Translations under genes and position numbers: made by a program
DNA from: Apoda limacodes
Lineage: Eukaryota; Arthropoda; Insecta; Lepidoptera; Limacodidae
Direction: 5' to 3'
Assembly (NCBI GenBank): GCA_946406115.1
Contig: OX291544.1
Location: 18,307,521-18,371,520, forward strand
DNA: 64,000 nucleotides
Notes under the pieces: generated by a model
What the model was told of the DNA's origin: nothing
The model's database searches: none
The model's input: only the letters and a program-made list of their open reading frames with translations
Part shown: positions 34,656 through 47,110 of the stretch, piece after piece
Layout of the letters: every line of letters begins with the position of its first letter
Numbering within the stretch: position 1 is the stretch's first letter

Positions 34656-35314
34656 GTTTCTCGTGTCACTGGTCCGGCTAAAATCCGAACAAAATCCGAA
34701 CAGGATCTTTATTCTGTTATACCTGAGTGACCAGGTACCCAAAGAAATTCAATTAAGATGTTTAAGATTAAACCTTTAGTTCGCATATTTAATAATTGGT
34801 ATATCCATTTAAATTTAATGTAAGATAGGATTTAATATTTGTTAATGGTTCTTTTTTCATTTAAATGGGAAATAAAATAATTAATGTCATAAATAATAGC
34901 AAGAAACTCAGCTGAGTAAACTGAAAAAAGGTATTGCAGGTATAAACATGACCTAGTTCATAATTAGTAACGTAAAAAGCAAAGCTTGTCCTATGAGTTG
35001 TCTTAGAACCGTTATTATAAATTTTTATGAAGTCAGATTTACTACTCATTAATTCAAAAAAATAAACTTTAATTTTTATAATTAAATATATTTACACAAA
35101 TTTTAAAATGCACAATTAGTCCAATGCACTATGTCTTGGAATTCGAAATTGAGATAGGTTATTGATTGAATAATAGTATGGCAGATTATTAATGGTTTTA
35201 CATAATGTTTCGGTATTACAAATCCACAAATATATCAATTTATATTTAATTATAATTATCACTACCACGGCTAATTATTATCAAATAAAATTTTACTGTT
35301 ATGTAAGCCCTTCT
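34656..35314. other. AT-rich noncoding DNA
   Basis: No supported feature. The short minus-strand frame at 34861-35049 has no recognisable domain. Confidence 0.45.
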
Positions 35315-35468
35315 AATAAATAAAGAAACAATGCTAGTCTTCAACTGTTAGGACTTTATAGGAAATGATTTCATAGCTCCACATATTATCTATATAATAT
35401 GTGGAGCTATGAAATCATTTCCTATAAAGTCCTTACAACTGAAGACTAGCATTGTTTCTTTATTTATT
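35315..35468. repeat. Long near-perfect palindrome (about 75-bp arms)
   Basis: Left arm 35315 to about 35389 pairs with about 35394-35468 with about three mismatches and a 4-nt loop. It contains ATGCTAGTCTTCAACTG and its inverse. It could extrude a cruciform or be a MITE. No coding capacity. Confidence 0.9.
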
Positions 35469-38400
35469 TGGTTTGTAAATAATTAAGTTTCTTTAACAAA
35501 TGAAAAGAAGCATTATTATAAAATGTACACCCATAATCAAAACGACTCCGAACTACTGAAGCAATATTATTAGAAAGAAAATGGATTTTGTTCCAGACAG
35601 ATCTGTGTTTATAAGGGCAATCTTATTTTGATGAAAAAAACAAAAGCCCGACTGCTAAAAAACTAAAAGCCAAACGACAAATCCTGAAATTTAAAATTTT
35701 GTTCAGCAATATTGAAGTCACCTTGTAAAATGGTTGCTAACACAGAATATATTAATTCAATTGAATTCAAGTTTGGCGCAGGGGCAGTTGAAGAGATAAA
35801 CTATGATAGGTTAATTTGTATTCCGAAAAATTAAGAATTTCTCACAGGAGTAACCATATTAGAATTCAACGTGGACAAATAATAATCATGGTGTTTCCGT
35901 TGTAATCCTACGCTAATAACCACATTTGCTACAAAAGAAAGAAAAAGAGGCAAATGCTACACTCAAAAAATATTTAACCATATTTCAGTTGGTCACTACA
36001 TACTATACTCGGTACACATACGGACAGCAGGTTTAAGTAGTAAATAGTAGCAGAGACAACTTTATTAATTCATTAAACAATTAATTGCATACACTTACAG
36101 TCAATGTTGTTAAATTTCTAACAAACACTAGTCTGTAAATTTAAACAACGTTACTTCATTAAGACAATAAATTTTGACCTGCTACGTTAATCAATTTCTA
36201 ACTGTCAACGAAACAGTCTGGTCTGCTGCAGCAGCTAATTTACTCCATCAATAAAACAAATTCTGCTCTGCCACTGTAACATATTTAGTCAATTAATAAT
36301 TCTAAGTGTTAACCAGGAGAGAAAATTTGTAACTATAACTATAGAGAGGTATTCCGATTTACGTGACTTTGTATGTAAATGCAAACAAGCACCGTTTATA
36401 GTACTGCAGTACTACTAATAGCCACAGGCTGGTAATACTTTGACGTAGCGCTTTCACATAACGTAAATCTAAGTTTTTGTATTTAGTTACATATAGACGG
36501 ATTTTGCTTTCTCTGACTCCTATCCGACAAAGGCGTATTCAAGAAAGCCCTTAAAAGCTTATTAGCTTAAAGCAAATAGATCGCATCCTCTCTTATTAGA
36601 TGTCACGACAAATTGACGTGGCATCGAATCTCTTACCAGTCACTAAGTAATACCATCAGCAAGTGCTCTAAACAAGCGTTCACCGGTGCCCGAAGACATA
36701 GAGTTACTAATAAGAGAGCCCAACGCCGCACGATGACAACGTAACAATTATCCCTCTGTCGAGGACTAGACTCCTTCTACAAAAGTGTCAAGACGGCTAC
36801 AGGTGTGTGTAAAAAGCAGTCACAAAAACGTGATGGAAGGGATCTAACCTGGCCTCCAGGCTAACTGGAGCTATAAAGCTATTGAAGTCAACAGCCTGAG
36901 CGCCATGCCTTCCTTTAAAAGACTTAATTAATTCGTGCGTTTGACGATGACTAAACGCAGACTGCTTAGAAAAAACTAGTAGACAGTAAGATCAAAAGTA
37001 GATGCGCTCTCCCGCCGCTTACCTCTCTACCTCCTGTCATTGCAGACGAACTTATGCAGACTATCAAAATTAAGGTTAACCCGGATAATAATATTAATAA
37101 GTATTTTTAACGTGGCGATGTCGAACTACATTTTTTCTCGACGTAGTTAGGGTAAACATTTTCTAAGCCCTCGTCATATAGACAAATTAGTTTACTTAAC
37201 GCTTTGAGTAAACTTTATTAACGGTTACTACTACAGTGGTTACGTAATTTCATAGGCAATAAGAATAAACCTCTTCACCAAAGTAATTTTGGATTTTGGG
37301 CAACAAACAAGATTTCACGAAGCGCATTTATACCTACAGGACTGCCAGTTTTCGACGTGGCGACAGCGTTCAATAAATACTTATACAACGGTTTTTAAGC
37401 TGTAACCTTTATAAGCTGTTCCACATACACTGAGATCGCTTTAATCTGGTTTTTATTTTATGCACTTGCTGATAGTAGCTTGCAAGTGACTGGTGCGTGA
37501 CAGATTCGATTACCACATTAATATTAGAGATCTAATGAGAGCAGGGATGAGATCTTGTTGTGGTAAGCTGATTATTTTAAGAGCTTTCTTGAATTGGCCC
37601 CAGTTTATCACAGTCTGTCGCAGTGGCTTCGTAGGCCTGGGGCCTAAGGGACATAATAACTAAGAGATTGTTAAAGAAAAGTTCATCCAGTACTTCTATG
37701 GAGCGCAAACATAAGCTTATGTTCTGTAGAAACGTTGAGTATGTCCAGCCTATGGAAGGCATTAACGGCGTAGATAGTAGCTGTCATAATATTAAAATTG
37801 AGTTTGTGTATCAGACTGTCGAGAACCTTGCCTTTGTTCTACGCAGGATAGGTGGTTTTTCATCGGAATCAGACGCGATGATGATGGGCTGATGGCTGGT
37901 CGGTCTAGCCTATTGGCTATTCTTACTCACCAAGCCGACTCGACAGACGATCCGCCCTGCTATACAGGTCATGTCGCATAATGCATCTGCCCCTTTATTA
38001 TGTCTCTCCTTCTCTTTCTCTCTCGCTCTCTCTCTTTCTCTCTCTCACTTTCTCACCATCTCTCTCGGTCTTTCTATCTCTAGGTAGAGTCAAGGAATAC
38101 GTTTTTGAAGATATATATGAAATTTTTAGGAGTAAACAGAAACAAAACTGTATATCGATAGCAAAAATATAAAAATAAATCTTTTCAATGTCGGATTACA
38201 GCTAAAGTATTAGAGATACATAAATAATATATCTTAATTTTTTTATAGGAAATTTAATAAGTAACAGTTTTTGTTTACACGATTTTATAGTATTAGTAAT
38301 TATTGCCGAGATATAAGCAAAAAACTGAAAAAGGGTACCCTGCCAAAATGGCGGCGCGAGCGCAACAGGTATCGATGAGGACTTTTAGTGTGCACAACGG

Positions 38401-38630
38401 GAGATCCTCATGAATATATACACCAAAATTCAAAACTACCAATTAATGTTTTTTAATTTTCTTATCCAATCTAATCAATGGACTATGATTTGAATGTTCG
38501 GGTTAAAAAAGTTCGTTTCATTATTAAATTACAGATTTGACGACTCGAGAAGGTCTGTTAAAACATTGCGGTACACTTTTTGGTTGAAGAACTGTTAATA
38601 CGATCTACCGAGCAGGCCTGTTATAACATT
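35469..38630. other. Gene-poor AT-rich DNA with a CT microsatellite
   Basis: No gene is supported. A CT/CTTT-rich microsatellite at about 38001-38087 creates a spurious Leu/Ser-rich frame. Other short frames (37577-37892) have no domain I can identify. Confidence 0.5.
38001..38087 (+). repeat. CT-rich microsatellite
   Basis: Imperfect CT dinucleotide tract with interruptions (TCTTT, TCAC, CGG). Confidence 0.9.
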
Positions 38631-38631
38631 G

Positions 38632-38740
38632 CGGGCCGCTCTCTGATACTATACTGCAAGTACGATTTATCCCCAAGATGGTCGTGCAAGATATGGTCGT
38701 ACATCGTATCATGTTTGATTAAAAAATATTTTAAAACATT
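38632..38740 (+). repeat. Dispersed repeat (copy 1)
   Basis: CGCTCTCTGATACTATACTG and CAAGTACGATTTATCCC, continuing through 'gtgcaagatat' and 'gtgtttga / atgtttga' with AAAACA, match the copy at 46357-46462. The class is unknown. Confidence 0.75.
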
Positions 38741-38942
38741 ACCAATATTCTATGACTACCTTCCTATGCCTTTTCTATAGATGTTCGGGCATAATTTTTT
38801 ACACAGCGGTCCGATTTAAGGCTCTTTTTGTTGGTGGATAGATACCTTTAAGTTGATTACATTTTAATTAAAAGGATAATATCCCACCTACAAATTTTTT
38901 ACTTGCAAACCGAACCGACCGAAACAAATATTGGTGGACATT

Positions 38943-38990
38943 ACACAGAGCGCCATCTGGTCCTAAACTAAGCAAAACTTGTGTTATACA
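38943..38990 (-). mobile_element. SINE 3' tail fragment
   Basis: CACAGAGCGCCATCTGGTCC followed by 'aaactaagcaaaacttgtg' is the reverse complement of the tail of the SINE at 51529. A CATA microsatellite follows. Confidence 0.6.
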
Positions 38991-39079
38991 TACATACATA
39001 CATAACATCACGCCTGTTTCCCAGAGGGGGGGGGGGCAGAGATCATTAGACTGCCACTTGCTACGATACTGGCAAACTT

Positions 39080-39840
39080 CTTTTGCTTCGTCTACACGCA
39101 TTAATGCTTTCATACATTTCAACGATTCATAGTACTGATAACCTGGCCTTTTCTGAGAATGAACTCAATTTGATCGAGATACGTTTGCTGAGATCTACCT
39201 CTAAGGTTGGTAGAGGTAAACTCAGTTACTTTTGCCTAAATTTTTTCGTGCATCTATTTTCATTCATCCTCTCAACATGCCCTAACCAGCTTAACATGCC
39301 TTTCTCAATCTTTGTCACTTTCCTTTCCTATAAGAAATAGTATGATACGAGAGTGCTGTGGTGTCTCTCTAGTATCACACTATTGCTTATCCTGTCATTA
39401 ATGGTCAAGCCACACATACTTATCAATGCTGTCATTTCCATAGCATTATATACTTTCATGCTTCCTTTGCCATTCACTTCCAAACGTCAGTGTTGGAATC
39501 ATCACACCCTCATGAGATGCTAAACGAGCCTTTGCCGACAATTTCTAACTGCTCATAAAGGTGTGCAGCGCCCCATTCGCCTGATTTCCCGCATTCACGT
39601 TTTCCGTCGCTAGTGAACAAAGATTCTGTATACGAATTCTTGTATTTGTTCTACTTTTTTACCTTCCACCGTAATAATGCGTTCTGTAACAGTTTCATTC
39701 CTTTCAAAAACTTGTGTCTTATTTACATTAACGTTAATTCAATTCTTTTTTAATGATTTATACATAACGTTACTATTTCCTCTGCTGCCGATGCAAGAAT
39801 GATCTGGTCATCAGAATAGAGGAGTAGAAACCAGATAACG
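39080..39840 (-). pseudogene. RTE-type reverse transcriptase remnant
   Basis: Reading on the minus strand, 39820 onward gives LLYSDDQIILASAAEEI, the RT catalytic box (YADD form, here YSDD), and near 39265 GHVERMNEN, preceded by KACLAGLG, the conserved thumb/C-terminal stretch of RTE-like elements (usually WFGHVERM). Between them the frame is broken many times. Assignment to RTE is from these two landmarks only. Confidence 0.55.
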
Positions 39841-41400
39841 GATACAAAAACATAAATATTTTTTCTTTTGTAAATAGACAAATAATTAATATAAGTATAT
39901 AAATACCAAGAACCCGTAGTGTACAAATGTAGTTCTAATGGCACAGTATAACATAATGAAAATATAAAATATTTTAATATGTGTGCTGCCTAACTAATTT
40001 TGGAAAAACGTAGCAATCAGCTTGACGTTTGACACCTCAAAACATTTTCTTCCTATACCTAATTAAAAACTAAATCAAATGTTAAGGTGTTACGAATGTG
40101 GACTGATGAGCTGGTCAAAATAGCAATGTGGCGAAAAAACAGAAACATAGAAAGACGCATAGATATTAACAATGTAACACTGTGCCCTTTGTCACAGTGA
40201 GCTCCTCTTGACCCTAGTATTTTATACATTTGGCATGTGGATGTCGGGTCCATTGCGTTTTCGGGAGAGAAGCCAGGGTTAGAGCCGAATAAATTGTATA
40301 TAACAATTTCCGATGGGGGGCAGCATATTTTTTGTTTCATATCTCTCAAAGCGTGAACTTTCAGTAGTCAGGTTTTCGTTTTTGAACTTACGTTTTACTA
40401 AATCATTATATGGATATCATAATACATTAAAGACAAAATCTAGCATTAGTTACCCATGGTAGTGTAAAGATTATTAATGCTACATTCCTCTAAATCGATT
40501 AAGGCGTCTAGAAGATATGATAGAATAAAGAAACAGACGAACATACATTACACTGTTTTTGTTCAGGCAGTAGCATAAAAAGGCACCTACTTTTCATGAG
40601 CCGCCAAACTTTGAACTTACATAATGTGCTCAATGTATCAAAAATCGTCTTAGTACTCATATTGTGACAGGTAACTATGGAATCCTTCCTTCATTGTGCG
40701 TGGTCCGACACGCACTTGGCCAAATGTTTAATTTCCTTACTTTCTTAAAGTTTTTCTAATTCTCCACATAAGATCATCAAATTTCCAAATTTGTTGCATT
40801 ACCAGAAAAATGTAAAAAAAACCCCTTAAGTTATTATTTCTTCAAATAATACATACCTAATTACCTAAGGGTTAGTTGAAAAGTAGTTATTTATCTCATC
40901 TTTTTTGTTTTAACTTTTTTTTTTGTATTTTAAATTAGTAACTAAATACTTTGACTGTAATATAAAAACATTTTTTGAAAAGAAAATAGTTTTACTGCCT
41001 CTTATATTGTTTTTTACTACGAACTTTTCTACTACCTGAAATTTCGATCCTACATCATCATCGCAATCACTTTTATAAAAATTGCAATGCCAGTATCTTT
41101 TTGCAGGGCGCACCGTTCTATAGGCCGGCGACACAGTGCTATGATTCTTTGATGGCTGCGCGGCGTTAGTGAAACTGGCCACATCGAGTACAAAATACAT
41201 CTTCAACAATTTTTAGGGTTCCAACCAAAATGGTCAAAAGAAACGCTAGCAAATAAAAAAGCTATCGACCTGAACTTTGGTATGGTTATAGAACTTGCTA
41301 ACCGCATCTATTCAAGAAAAAATATATTTAATAATGGTTTTCAGGTATTAAATATAAGGCTCGAAGCGGGGTTTTAAAATCTGAAACTGACTAGTGGGGT
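39841..41400. other. AT-rich noncoding DNA
   Basis: No gene is supported. A segment near 40160-40330 is less AT-rich and contains a short inverted pair around 'cactgtg / cacagtg', but no element was identified. Confidence 0.45.
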
Positions 41401-41439
41401 ATCATATGAACGGGCTACAATTGCATATTCTTACGCGTT

Positions 41440-41664
41440 TACCTACCGATTGATTATGATGTAATTTGGTATGAAGGTAGCTGACACTCTAGATTAACAC
41501 ATAGACTAGTTTTGAGTTAGGAAAATCAAATAGTTATCACGGGATAACTATAACCGAGCTTAAACGAACTATAGCTGCAGCTAGAGCATACTACATTCGT
41601 ATAATGAAGGAGTTCCACGCCGATAATCGAATTTAGGGCGGGCGGAGTCGCTGATTAAATCTAG
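41440..41664 (+). mobile_element. Helitron-like non-autonomous element, copy D (5' end unclear)
   Basis: It contains 'atttggtatgaaggtagctgacactctag', 'agctgcagctagagc', 'ggagttccacgccgataatcg' and 'gggcgggcggagtcgctgattaaat', ending CTAG before T. Same family as the 13.8 kb element. Confidence 0.65.
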
Positions 41665-42313
41665 TTACTGCCTATCAAAGGTCATGTATAATTCGTGCGA
41701 TGTCATTACCTAGCTCTCCGCAAAAAATATAAAACATGTTGATTATGTTTGTTTGTACGTAGATAATTGATACAAACTCTTCGTTTGTTTTGATGTGACT
41801 TAACTAAGGAACTCTTTGCTTAAGTGGTTGCGGTAGGGTACTAATGTATTTACTCCTCTATAGATGTATCAGTATGTACAAATACAAGACCTTACAAAAT
41901 CTACCAAATATATTTATATTATATATATTTATAGACAAATTTCGTTATTTGTATAAAGCGCATAGCTAAAGTGCGTATATATATTCTAAATTTAGTTAGG
42001 ATAATAGTAATGGTCATAGTACGTAGATATATAGGGTTCAATTTATTAATGTGTCACTGAGTCATAAAACTTCGTAATACTTGCTGGTTCAAAGGCTTAA
42101 AATAATCACGCCTGATTGAAATGAAATGATCATAAATATATAACAATAAAAATAAATATTAGTATGTAACACAGTTGTTTTATTTCAAACATTTCAAAAG
42201 TTTGTTTCAAAAACTAAAGATAAAGGTACACTCCATTTTTACTTACAGAGGTAAAATGTACAATATGATGAAAACAGAGAGTTATAAATAACAAATAAAT
42301 ATTTTTATACATT

Positions 42314-42532
42314 TCACACAGCGCCATCTGGTCCCAAAGGTAATATTTATATCGGACAATGGACACAAATACAAATACCTATATACTTTTTTGTAAGTAT
42401 ATACATTTTAAACAAAGACAACAACCAGTCTTAAGACAAACACAAAGTTCATCTCATAAATGTTTTTCTTGTGCAGGAATCGAACCTACGCCTCTCGATT
42501 TATTCACGGGTCATTATTCCCTGACCCAGTGA
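42314..42532 (-). mobile_element. tRNA-derived SINE, copy 2
   Basis: On the minus strand a Pol III B-box GGTTCGATTCC (42486-42476) follows a tRNA-like head. A body with 'tttgtgtttgtctta-ag' and a tail GGGACCAGATGGCGCTGTGTG match the SINE at 51529. The A-box region is decayed. Confidence 0.75.
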
Positions 42533-42545
42533 AATATTGATTTTT

Positions 42546-43140
42546 TATTCCTAGTGACCTTTCTTATTTGAGCTTAAAGAATAGTTTTTTTTGATTTTAA
42601 GATTACTAAATAAAGCTAGCAAAGAAATTATGTCCAGAGTTTGTCGCCCTAGATGATATATTAGAATAGTATCAGGTTCTAATTGTTGGATCTCAACCCA
42701 CCGAGTTATTGTATGGATTATGTTCAAAGCAAGGAAAAGCATAATTAATAAATTTAAATTCAAAAGTGTTTTACTAAGCTTACTTGAGTATAAATTTTAA
42801 CTTTGGTACATTTAACAGTCGGACCTGGCTTTTGCCATGTGACAGCAAAAGTAAAGCCAAAGACCTACTCGGATGCTTCAGAACTATGACAGTCGAGAGG
42901 CCACGAGCTCTACTACCTCCACCAAACCATGCTAGGTCAGTGTGGTAAATACCCTAAGCCTTCTTTAAGGACAGGTCTGTGCTCTAGCAGTAGGAACGCA
43001 ACGACTAAAGCAAAGATATTGTGACGGCTCCATTCGACGAATATAAAATACAGACAAAACTGTGGGTATGAATATGTATTTGAAAAAGCAAAGCAAGGTA
43101 CCGCATTTTCGTTAATGACAGAAATCAAAATGCTAATTAT
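42546..43140. other. Region upstream of paralog 2 with a possible RTE 3' tail
   Basis: 'ttctttaaggacaggtctgtgctctagcagtagga' near 42960 resembles the 'aggcctgtgcccagcagtgg' tail of lepidopteran RTE elements. Otherwise nothing recognisable. Confidence 0.35.
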
Positions 43141-43143
43141 ATT

Positions 43144-43221
43144 ACAATGCCAATGTCAATTGCGTAAGTGTGATAAATTCGATAGTATAAAAGTTATAAA
43201 AAGTCATCTGTACATATCAGT
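43144..43221 (+). promoter_or_regulatory. Core promoter and upstream motif of paralog 2
   Basis: ACAATGCCAATGTCA begins at 43144, TATAAAAG is at 43186-43193 and TCAGT at 43217-43221. The initiator A at 43219 is 33 nt from the TATA start and 21 nt before the ATG. Motif-to-TATA distance is 42 nt, identical to paralog 1. Confidence 0.75.
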
Positions 43222-43239
43222 TACATTTACTGAGCAAAA

Positions 43240-44614
43240 ATGAAGTGGGCGGTAAGTACACTAAAATCAGTTCAGTTACACAAAAAATACAATTTAAAAT
43301 GAATTCAATGGTTTTTTTTTCTTGTTTTAGATTATTTTTGTAACCTTGTTGGTTGTATGTTTTGGTAAACCTTTGAACAAATCAAGTTTAAAACGACTAC
43401 CTCACAAATGTCTACCAGTCCTGGTTGTACGAGTAGAAGAAAACATTGAAGAAATTGTAGCCAAACCTGCTGCTGAAGTACTCCAAGCTTTAGAAACACC
43501 TTCAGTGGCTCTATCTAAACAGATATCAGAAGTTTCTAAAAGTCTTGTCATTGCTGAGCATTTAGTTAAGTCTACTACGACCGAAAATTCAGCTAACCAC
43601 GAATATCTTTTAACTACAAATATTTCTGAACGTTCTGATGAATCTGAAGAGGTGTCTTCAGAAACAACTATTTCACCGGTTAGTGAACCCCCTAGTGCCA
43701 CTAAAGTTCCTTCTGTTAATGAGCGCTCTGATAAATCTGCAGATTCTACTGCAACAACTGTTGACCTTGAATATCTTGCTACCACAGAAGCTCTTACTAT
43801 TATTGAACGATTACATGAATCAGAAGAGTTAGATTTAACAACTGAAGGTTCAGAGCCTGTTGTTTCTGCTGCTTCTGGCGCTCCTAGTGCTGTTGAACGC
43901 CTAACTGAATCAGAAAAGACAGATTCTACTACTTTAGGTACTGTAGGTACTGAAAGTGCTGCTGCCACTGATTCGCTCTCTGTTGTTGATCTATTAAATG
44001 AATCAAAAGAGATAGATACAACATCTGCCGCTTTTCAACTTGAAGTTGTCACTGCTACTGAAGTTACTTCTGTTGGCAAAGACCAAAATGAACCACAAGA
44101 CTCACATGCAACAACTGAGGCTTCTGCTGAACTTGCTGCAACGGAACCGCCTTCAATAGATAATAGTTCTATGGGACCAGAAGCGGCAACTGTTGCACCA
44201 GCTGCACCTGAAACTCCTCTGTCAATGCCAGGTGCTAATTCTGAAACACCATATTATATTGGCAATGTAGGCGAAGCAAAAGAGTCTGGTGTAAGAACTG
44301 AAGCTTCGGTGATTTCAGAAGCCCCTAGTTCTGAAAATCCTCAAGAATCATCTCCAGCACCAGAAATTCTAGCTACATCAGAAACTCCAATTTTTGAAGC
44401 ATCTGCTGAGCACTCTTCGTCATCGCAGGCACCTACTGTTTCTGAGCTCTTCGATGAACTACAGAATTCATCTCTAACGCCCATTGTTCAATTTGAACCT
44501 ACAAGCATCAGCACACCTTTGCAACGATTTATTGCATTTACTTTCTTCGATCGCAGTGCCAAAAATAGCTCTTTAAGACGATTCTTAAATTACCTACGAT
44601 CGTTCAAAAAGTGA
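43240..44614 (+). CDS. Secreted Ser/Thr/Glu-rich repeat protein, paralog 2 (two exons, 431 aa)
   Basis: Exons are 43240-43251 (ATG AAG TGG GCG) and 43331-44614; the 79-nt phase-0 intron runs from GTAAGT to TTTTAG. Splicing gives the signal peptide MKWAIIFVTLLVVCFG followed by KP at 17-18, exactly as in paralog 1. The mature chain has VLVVRVE at residues 34-40, then six imperfect repeats of about 30 residues (about 102-279) marked by E-R/L-x-x-E-S-E-E-x-D-x-T-T, then an Ala/Pro/Ser/Thr-rich stretch, then a C-terminal block (402-431) with FIAFTFFDR, SLRRFLNYL and a terminal KK. Only one cysteine lies outside the signal. Composition suggests an extended, possibly O-glycosylated secreted protein. 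The family is not recognised; the gene model is well supported by the parallel with paralog 1. Confidence 0.85.
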
Positions 44615-44647
44615 AAAGTTATCCCCTGTGTTTTATTTAAAACAAAT

Positions 44648-44653
44648 ATTAAA
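44648..44653 (+). terminator. Candidate polyadenylation signal ATTAAA of paralog 2
   Basis: The hexamer lies 33 nt after the stop. A canonical AATAAA is also present at 44996-45001, so a longer 3'UTR is possible. Confidence 0.4.
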
Positions 44654-44659
44654 TTGTCT

Positions 44660-46350
44660 TATTGTTCTCATAGACCTAAACATTGAACCAGTGATGCTAT
44701 GAACGTTTTAATTCATTTGGCTATGATTTTTTTAAAAAATATTGGTATTCAATATAGTAGCTTTCACAAATATATTATGTAGACATTGGTATTGCTGGTA
44801 TTTTTATATTTAAATGTAAATAATATTAATGTAAAAGCTGTATTATACTAATTAACGACTAAGTTGTTTATGTAATATTAATGTGATCAACACAGGTAGA
44901 CTCATAAGGAAGTGCCGTTATGTAGATATAGTCTTAATTAATTTTAAATGCTCATCATTTAACATGGCTGATACATGAATAATGTTAAACTATGTAATAA
45001 AAGTAAGGGCAGTTTATAGATAGGTATATACCACAAAATTTCAACCTTTTTACCTTTTATTGTTCACTTCGATTGATATTTCATTCTTAAATATTTTTCA
45101 ATTTTAAAGTAGACTGACTCGTAAAAACTATATATTTTGTTAGTTCGACTAGATTAATAAATAATTTAGAAAAATTTTGAAATTTTTTAAAGTGGTCATG
45201 CGCAAGTTTAACTTACGTCGACTTTGTATGAACTATTATTTTTTCGCAACTTCATTACTTATCACTGAAGATCGGATTATATGCACAAACAAAGTGCCAA
45301 ATACGCACTAAAAAAAGCCGAAATATGCACTAAAACTCTTCACAAAGGAAAGCTTTTACTACTGGTGGATACGAATGTATACATACAGGTGTAGTAAAGC
45401 TTCGAAAAAGCTCTAGTTTTGCTATAGATGGGAGCTCACAATTTCCATACAGGACAGTTGTACGTTTCCTTGTAATCGGGTTTAAATCAATTGAAGCAAT
45501 AAGGTACCCGACGAAACTTCTTTTTGATAAGTGCAAGGTGATGATGCCAGCACAACTATTTATTTGGCAAACCTTAATCTATTGCCATTCGCCTATATCA
45601 CTTGTTACCAGAGTCAGTCACTAAAATTATAGATGAAAAGACAACAATAAAAATAAAACTAATATCGTCAAATTATATAATAAAAACCATATCACAATTA
45701 GAAATAATGGAAACCCAAAACATATGAGAGGCATGTATTTCATAATAAAAAAAGGCAAAATAAAGTGGATTCATGTATTTATATATATATTCGTCTTATA
45801 TTAAATTCAAAAAAATTATATTTATATTTTTTAGCTAGAATAGTTAAAATTTTAATTATCAATTTAAAGATCTTAATATATCTTCTTCTAGGTTTAATGC
45901 ACAATTTTAAAAAAAAAACATTTTAATTTTAACTACGATTGTCATAACATAAACCGTTTATTAATAGTAAGCCCTAGTACAGATCTAGATCTAATTGCAC
46001 TGCTAACAACAACACCAAATACTGTCATTAAAAGTATGCCATTCTTTATTCTATAAGCAGGTGTAACTCTGTGAAATATTTCTACTACTAAGTGTGATCC
46101 CCTACAAGCCCGCAAAACAACGGCATTATTACGCAAATACACGCGAATTTAGTAGGCACTAACACATTTCACCTTTACTTAAAAGTTTTTCTATATTAGG
46201 TATGTGCAAAGAGTAGTATTAAAGGAAAGGGAAATGTGCTGCTTTTACCTTTAATTAGCAGTTATAGGACATTACTACCGCGGCCCGCAAACGCAGCATA
46301 ACTGGGCAATCGTGAGTATGCAGGCCGAGGCATATAGGTTAAATGTGAAA
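44660..46350. other. Intergenic DNA between paralogs 2 and 3
   Basis: AT-rich. Short minus-strand frames at 45330-45536 and 45942-46142 have no recognisable domain. No gene is supported. Confidence 0.5.
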
Positions 46351-46356
46351 GATTGT

Positions 46357-46462
46357 AGGTCGCTCTCTGATACTGTACTGCAAGTACGATTTATCCCAAA
46401 GAAGTTTGTGCAAGATATAGTCGCATATAGTAGCGTGTTTGAGAAAAAGATGTTTAAAACGG
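46357..46462 (+). repeat. Dispersed repeat (copy 2)
   Basis: Direct repeat of 38632-38740 at about 85% identity by eye over 100 bp, 7.7 kb away on the same strand, between paralogs 2 and 3. Confidence 0.75.
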
Positions 46463-47110
46463 AAATAAAAATTTGAAGAATTAGGAATACGAAGAATTTG
46501 TGAAATAAAACCTTACAACTATTTGCCTACTAGAAGCAGGTTGTTTTTTTTTATTAAAAGATTTTATTTTTTGGGTTTGACTGACTAATTGCTTTTTTTT
46601 TTTTCTCGTACACTAAAAACATTCATACTTGTAACAAAATTTTATACAATCATCAACATAAAAGGCGCGTTTCATCAGTTCAAATTAAACACCAATTATT
46701 TTTTTCTCCAAAAGCTTAAGTTTTAAATCCACTTCATTAATATGGTACCACCTTATGAACAAACTATTTCGAATAAAGAATTATTTTTTGAAATTAATTC
46801 ATAATTGACGAAGGTATCAGTGGGCATACTCGTACATAGAACCTCCTCCCTAGAAAAAATATACTCGTCGAACATAGTTCCTCCTCCGTCTTTGAAGTCG
46901 GAACGGTTAGGAACGGTAAAAACTCATAAAATCTGACCTTAGCATGCAACTACCTCGTATAAGCGCAGAATAAAATTGTAACAAGTAGTAAATAATAATT
47001 AAAACAAAAATCAAGTAGTAAATTAAGTTATAATAAAGTCAAAGTTTAGTTAGTAATTAGTTACATTTATAACTCTAATGATTTAGAAATAAAATGCAAA
47101 TCATACTTCG
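46463..47110. other. Upstream flank of paralog 3
   Basis: AT-rich with no coding frame. The only recognisable signals are the promoter elements that begin at 47111. Confidence 0.5.

Noticed and set aside
37981..38172. 63-codon frame starting MHLPLYYVSP
   Set aside because: Most of it is the CT microsatellite translated as Ser/Leu/Phe runs.
40910..41209. 99-codon minus-strand frame
   Set aside because: It has low complexity at the C-terminus, no promoter and no domain; not distinguishable from chance.
43402..43968. 188-codon minus-strand frame opposite paralog 2
   Set aside because: It is antisense to the repeat-containing exon; the length comes from biased codon composition.
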